Assembly (NCBI GenBank): GCA_900380265.1
Contig: LR025083.1
Coordinates: forward strand, 1,426,001 to 1,490,000
Source of the DNA: Serratia symbiotica
GTDB lineage: Bacteria > Pseudomonadota > Gammaproteobacteria > Enterobacterales > Enterobacteriaceae
DNA: 64,000 nt
Reading direction: 5' to 3'
Part shown: positions 58,352-64,000 of the stretch, one piece after another
How the letters are laid out: every line of letters begins with the position of its first letter
How positions within the stretch are numbered: position 1 is the first letter of the stretch
Notes under the pieces: model-generated
What the model saw: only the letters and a program-made list of their open reading frames with translations
What the model was told of the DNA's origin: nothing
Database searches by the model: none
Position numbers and translations under genes: made by a program

Positions 58352-59706
58352 CCATAATAATCATAACAGTTTCCAAAGAGGAATTGTCATGTAGCAATCC
58401 ACTCCAGTAGTTATTCACGCTTACAGAATTAACTCCCATGAATCTACCACAGCTTATTAAGCGTGCCGAGCCGGCCATTAAGTGATTCAAAATCTAAGAG
58501 GATAAAGACCGTATAGGAATCACAATTCTAAGATATCTAACTACTCAACATTAAAAAATAATTAGAACCATTCTAAATGGTTGACTGATAAAGTCATATA
58601 GCTCTTAACCGGCTAATAATGTATTTCTAAACTTAGTTTTATTTTCTCACTAGCTTGTCTTGACAAATAAAGACTGCTACTGGTAAAAATTACAGCGGCC
58701 TTATTCGTGGCTATACCCACAGAATAGATAAGAATCGTATTCTTATAACACTTTAGCAAGACAAGTATGTTGGTAAAATATTTATTTTGTCAAAAATTTC
58801 AGTATATTTACATATCGTATAATCAGTTAGCTGACCAATAAATCATCAATTTCTGATCCTATAGATCATATATATTTAACGCATGGATTGCCATTATTTA
58901 TAACACTTATTTTGATAAAATATTCTTTTTTCTCTTTAAAATCAGAATACAAATTGCGAATCAATCAACTTCTCTTTATAGCTACGAAAGCCATACAAAG
59001 AGTAGTGTCGAAACTTTTATTACTACCGTGATCGCTGATCATCCAACCAACAATAAATAACATTTAGTATAAGCAAGCTTTCCGTGGTCATGCTGTACCT
59101 AATTTATAGTAGCAATCAATAGGAAGATTCATTGAGATCCACACCAATAAGCACTATATTGTATAGTGGGCTACCCATACAAAACCCTTTGAGGCTTTGT
59201 CCCTCAACAGTAGTAGCAATTTTATTAATCGACGGAAGATGTTTCAAGCTGAATGACTATTTATTTTATTTTAATAAACCCTACTGCAAAATTACAACAA
59301 ATAGGCTTAACCTCTGGATTTCACCCTCCGTTATCAACGATAACATCACTTGTTACTTTTATATTTTGTAAATTCCCTGAAAACACAGGTTGTAGCTAGA
59401 CTGCCACTTATCCTTTCTTTATCTATTGATAGAAACGATACACCTCTACCTTCTTTTGAATACCTCCGTGAACGAACAGCTATAATCATTTATTTAGCTC
59501 CATATAGATAATATTCAAACTATAGGACTAAAAAACACTACACTCAATACAAGCATTAAGGCTAGCCACAAACAACTAACGCGTGCATAGAGGCTATGCT
59601 CTACCAAACCAAGTGGTAACGACAACATGCCAGATTAACTCTTAATGAGTTTGCTTTACCCAAAAACACACTATTTATCTTATTCCACTTAGTTTACTAA
59701 CTGGTA

Positions 59707-59732
59707 TTCTTTCATACCACTTTATGAAAGAA
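59707..59732. repeat. Perfect hairpin, 10-bp arms
   Basis: Arms TTCTTTCATA and TATGAAAGAA around a 6-nt loop. Confidence 0.88.
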
Positions 59733-62293
59733 AGTAATGATTCTAGCACATTTTGAATTTACCAAACATCACAATAGATCGGATCTATATTTTACTACTA
59801 AACCATCACCCTGCCAACTGCTATAAAGCGCTTACTAACATCACCAAAGTCTAGGCAAAAGATAATAGTCAAAGTTCCATTAAGCATACTTTACAACAGG
59901 TGCATATCCCCACCCGCTCTGGACCACAATTTCGCGGTGCCAATGTTAGGGCACTTCTTTGTAGCTCCTTGGTTATGTATTGGGGAACGGTGAACGGTAC
60001 TGCTATAATATGTTGTAGAGGAGGTATCGATACCAGACATGATTTTCGGTATGTATAACTTTACTGTGCTCACTAAGAAAAAAGAAAAGCGAATTTTTCT
60101 CACTTATAAAGGGAGGGAACAACCCTGTCACTAACTCAAATAGCAATCTGTAATAACGGCGCTCTCTTTCCTTTTACCTAACCACTGATATACAAACTAC
60201 TGCAGACATGCAACCAGCAACATGGTAAATTTTAGTTTATTCATTATGATTTAGGAAGAATTCATTATTATCAGAAGAAGCTAGCTCATCAGGCTAGCTT
60301 GTATTCGAACTCTAGCTTCTAGCCTGAAACTAGAGTTTTTGACCTCTTCCCTTAAATTATAGCGAAGTCTGCCAGCAACTCTGTGCTGCAGACGGGTTAT
60401 AGAGCCGAAACCTTTAGACTCATCACTCCATTTAACTGGAGTTTTAATCCTGACGATCTTAAGCATTTTTTTAGTCACTTAAATCGCTCTGGCGTTATTT
60501 AGAATAACCATAATCATTCTTTTAATGTAATTAAGATACCTTTAATAGAAGAATAATATTCAGCGCTGATATTTTTATACATTATTTTGAATAATGCAAA
60601 CAATTTATATAAAAGTCAATACGCTGTACTCAGCCCAGTACTCACATATCTATGTGAGGCAGCACTCTATTCTTATTACTGAGTGACATATTACAAGTAT
60701 TTTAAATACTTAATAGCGTCACATCCTGCACATGGCGTAGAACTAAATCCCAGCCATTTTATTCTCAGTATAATTGCTAAGCTAGGATCGCTACACACCC
60801 TCATTGAGGGCAACTTAGCCGTTCAGTATTTATTACAACAAATAATAATTTATTATATAACTAATAATCACCTCTAACAAGTTAGAGTGTTGGATTTTTA
60901 TTTACACATGCAATACTTTAATATTGCTGACCGTACCTATATAGGAAAGATTGCAATTAAACAAACTGACATCACCCAATCACTACTTAACTAACTAAAA
61001 ACAATTCTTTCTTATTTTGTAAATATAAACCCTACAATAGTTATTTCGCTGAACATATATTCTTAAATGCATTTATAAAGAATAATAATGCATCAACACT
61101 TAATTAGTCCTAACAAATATTTAGTAAACAAATAATATTTTTTGAATTGTAAAGTGGAGTGATACTGTGAATACTGAGACAATACAATTGCTTATTGAAT
61201 GTAGTGTATAACACAGATTTATGCTACTCCAATTATCACTAATGATGATGTCGATTACTATCGTGCTTACTAAGCACTGCATAACCGCCTAACCAAACAC
61301 TAAAAAATTCTTACTAATTCAAAATATCAGTAGGCTATTTAAATCAAACCTGATGCCACTATACGTTGAATTATTTAATCGATGTTACCTTATGTGATTA
61401 AATTGAATCGTGAATTTTGACGAGTCTAGCTTATAATCCATGGCACATTTTTATGGACACATTATAAATTCGCATAGAGTTAATTTCACTACCACTTATT
61501 TACATAGTTAAAGACTAGGCCAATAATTCTAGCCTATAATAATAGTATTGCACGCTATAAATTTCGCTTGTATTTAATATGACCAGAATAGTTTCTTAAT
61601 TTAAGAAAAGTGAATACATCAATAATTACTAGAAATATCACTCCTGCACTTATACACTATATTCCTTTTTGTACGCTACAACCGCTACGTTAGAATCACT
61701 CGTCATCCACAATCGAGTAAGATATAACCATATTTAATAAACAAAATAAAACTAAAAGGGCAGAAGGGAAGACAAAAGTAAGTATATTCCTATAGCATAT
61801 ACCACTTAGCACAAAATGCAAGCCCATCAAAGGATGGGGTTTGGTGCCAAATTACAATAGACCAATCCATCTATAAAGATGATTACAGTATCCCTTGTAA
61901 TATCGGGTTTGAATAAACGATACTCTGGCGTCTTGTAAACTTGAAGTTTATTGTCAGCCGCAAAGTATGTAGGAACTGAAAGCAAATAATATTAATAATC
62001 AAATTAGTGTATATAACATTAAATAAAGATAATTTATACTGTATTCTTGATGTATTATATATAATAACATGTCATTAATAAATCACTATATCTTGATATA
62101 TCTCATACCACACAAGGGCATTCCCTTGACTATATCTTGTTGTTATTTATCCTTTCGACGCGAAATTATTAACCATGCGTCATTTACTAACACAAAACTA
62201 CACTTACTGACCTGTCCGCTATTAAGAGGAACCGGTCCTTATTTTAAATGTCATCATTCTAGTGAATACGCATATTTCATGCACAGGTCAAAT

Positions 62294-62321
62294 CTATAAC
62301 GTACCTGCTCGCACGTTATAG
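62294..62321. repeat. Perfect hairpin, 9-bp arms
   Basis: Arms CTATAACGT and ACGTTATAG around a 10-nt loop. Confidence 0.85.
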
Positions 62322-62447
62322 GCTTTCCCCAACAGGAATAATTGTTTGAATCTCTGAAAATACATACACCAATCTTAAGCCAAGTATTAAAACAAGCATA
62401 TAAGAGAGGCAGTTAGTTATCAAATTTGATTTACAGAACCATTGAAC

Positions 62448-62471
62448 TTTAATCTAGTGCCCTAGATTAAA
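62448..62471. repeat. Perfect hairpin, 10-bp arms
   Basis: Arms TTTAATCTAG and CTAGATTAAA around a TGCC loop. Confidence 0.9.
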
Positions 62472-62554
62472 ATATCAATCATTTGTTTAAGATTAAAGAA
62501 GAAACCAAATTCCATAGGTTTTAATCTTACCGGCATAATAGTAAGCACTCCGCT

Positions 62555-62580
62555 CGCTAGCTCTCTTATTAGAGCTAGCG
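62555..62580. repeat. Perfect hairpin, 10-bp GC-rich arms
   Basis: Arms CGCTAGCTCT and AGAGCTAGCG around a 6-nt loop. Confidence 0.9.
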
Positions 62581-62667
62581 TAGTGACACTGACACTACAA
62601 CATCTAACTCTAGGCAGATTAGCATCTCCATAGACTTTACACAAACGGAATAGTCAGGAAGGTTTCC

Positions 62668-62687
62668 GTCACGATGGATATCGTGAC
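62668..62687. repeat. Perfect hairpin, 8-bp arms
   Basis: Arms GTCACGAT and ATCGTGAC around a GGAT loop. Confidence 0.85.
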
Positions 62688-62895
62688 AAAATCAGGATCA
62701 GATCTCACTATACATATGTTATGATATGTCAGCCACCACTCAAGTTAAATGATCTTGAGAAGATCCGACGACTTGTCGCAGATGAACTTTCCAAGCCGTC
62801 TTTTCTGTCTGAGACACTCTAATAACTTATTGACCCGCGTATAACCAGTATAACTTTATGCATAGTATACTATATTTTACCATTGAGGTACTCGC

Positions 62896-62921
62896 ATTTA
62901 AAGGCTATAAAGCCTTTAAAT
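62896..62921. repeat. Perfect hairpin, 11-bp arms
   Basis: Arms ATTTAAAGGCT and AGCCTTTAAAT around an ATAA loop. Confidence 0.9.
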
Positions 62922-64000
62922 CTAGCTGTATAGCTGTCTTGTCTAGTAGTGAATTTTAGTCGGAAGTACTCTCCTTATGTTGCTAAATAGCAGGAACCCT
63001 AAGGGTTAAATTGTTAGAGGCTCTTATCGCTAGTCTACTCTCATGGGGCCACGTCATCTACCTCCAAATAATTGCGATTTATTTTATCAATATTTACGGG
63101 TAACCTACCCTAAGTGTTCGAGTAATAGGCTGTCAAGCACTTTACTCCGTGCTAGTATTCGACAGGATACTACATCATCCACGCACCTAAGCAGAAGCGA
63201 TCTGCCCTCAATATATGAGTGCAAATTTTAGAAGGCGATGCGTTAATCATCTTTCCAGGTAAGTCGTGGCAAAGACAGTCGGGATGCTGAACCCTGTCAG
63301 CAGCCTACTTTAGGATCACGTCTTTCCTTATTCCTAAACTAGATCACTGATCAACGTTTTAATCAAAATGATAAATCAAAGATCGTATATTATCTTCCGA
63401 TCTTAAGCAGTTAGATCGATTTACTATTCAGTATCCTAAAAACACTTTCGGCTGTCTATCTCTCAAAGGACGGCTCTCTAGTTAAAAACTATCTTTTATT
63501 TAGCGTTTGTAACGCTATGTGGCCGTTTAATAAACTTCTCACGGAAGAGGGCTGGGGAAAAACAGTAGCTTCTATATTTTCTAAAATAACATTTCCAGAA
63601 AAACAACTTTACCCTCCATGCAGGAAGACAAAGATAATGCACTATTAGTGCATTCCTCTTTTAGGATTCCTATCATTCTGGCTGACTGGATCACTGCATT
63701 CTATCGGAAGCCCGTATTCCACCACCTATACTCTCACCCAGCCCTTCCGCAGTTTTGTTTTGACCAGATCAATGCGGCAATTTTATTTTGCCCACTTAAC
63801 GTCATTATGTCTTCAGCATACTATACTGCATAATTTTCCAGAGTGTTACAAGCACGGTCTACATATCACAGTCTGATGTCTCGCCATGCGATTCAGTTTC
63901 AGTAATCACCCTTACGTGTCATTGACTGAGTACAATGATGTTGCGCGCTTACACTCCATGAGTCTAAGCGTCTGTGGTCAATAGTCATTGACGCTTCAGC

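Larger units (their letters stand above)
57081..64000. other. Terminal 7-kb AT-rich spacer
   Basis: No intact gene and no recognised relic; dinI would be expected first but is unreadable. GC is low from about 57.6 to 62.6 kb. This is the most hairpin-dense part of the window, with perfect arms at 58008, 58319, 58728, 59707, 60278 (AAGCTAGC/GCTAGCTT), 60306 (AACTCTAG/CTAGAGTT followed by T's), 62294, 62448, 62555, 62668, 62896 and 63636. The hairpins near 60306 and 60425 (ACTCCA/TGGAGT plus TTTT) are the only ones with terminator-like T-tails. Confidence 0.6.

Overview
The window looks like a piece of the chromosome of a host-restricted gammaproteobacterial symbiont (Enterobacterales) in an advanced stage of genome decay. 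Only 12 intact protein genes are visible: ansA, sppA, minC, minD, minE, tsaB, zwf, yebC, aspS, argS, murJ and yceB. Together they cover about 13.2 kb, or 21% of 64 kb. They are full length, keep their catalytic residues, and read by recall closest to Serratia/Yersinia proteins. Low coding density, AT-rich spacers and collinear gene fossils suggest a Serratia symbiotica-like or similar insect symbiont. The exact taxon is an inference, since no database search was possible.

The long spacers are not featureless. Translating them by eye against remembered enterobacterial proteins recovers eroded genes in the expected E. coli/Serratia order. Left block (1-7.1 kb): pncA', ansA, sppA, ydjA', selD', topB' (prime = broken). 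A 13-kb desert (7.1-20.2 kb) follows, with only two tentative relics (an MFS-like segment and a phage head-closure-like segment). Next is ycgL' divergent from intact minCDE, then rnd', fadD', yeaY', intact tsaB and yoaA' (22.5-29.9 kb). Then zwf, hexR', pykA', mepM', ruvC', yebC, nudB', aspS (30-40.4 kb), followed by yecD', yecE', cmoA', cmoB', cutC', argS (40.6-47.6 kb). A very AT-rich 5-kb desert leads to murJ, mviM', yceB, pyrC' (52.6-57.1 kb), and the last 7 kb is AT-rich with nothing recognised.

The survivors are division-site placement (MinCDE), two aminoacyl-tRNA synthetases, t6A tRNA modification (TsaB), the lipid II flippase MurJ, the oxidative pentose phosphate entry enzyme (Zwf), asparaginase I, an inner-membrane signal-peptide peptidase, YebC and a lipoprotein. 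Lost locally are a pyrimidine enzyme (PyrC), a folate enzyme (NudB), fatty-acid activation (FadD), pyruvate kinase PykA and its neighbour regulator HexR, cmo5U tRNA modification (CmoA and CmoB), selenium activation (SelD) and several DNA-processing functions (RuvC, YoaA, TopB).

The most unusual signal is that the non-coding DNA is dense in short, perfect, individually different inverted repeats (7-17 bp arms, 3-13 nt loops), including inside gene fossils. By rough calculation the long ones far exceed chance. They are not a repeated family, mostly lack T-tracts, and I saw none of comparable length in the intact genes on a quick read.
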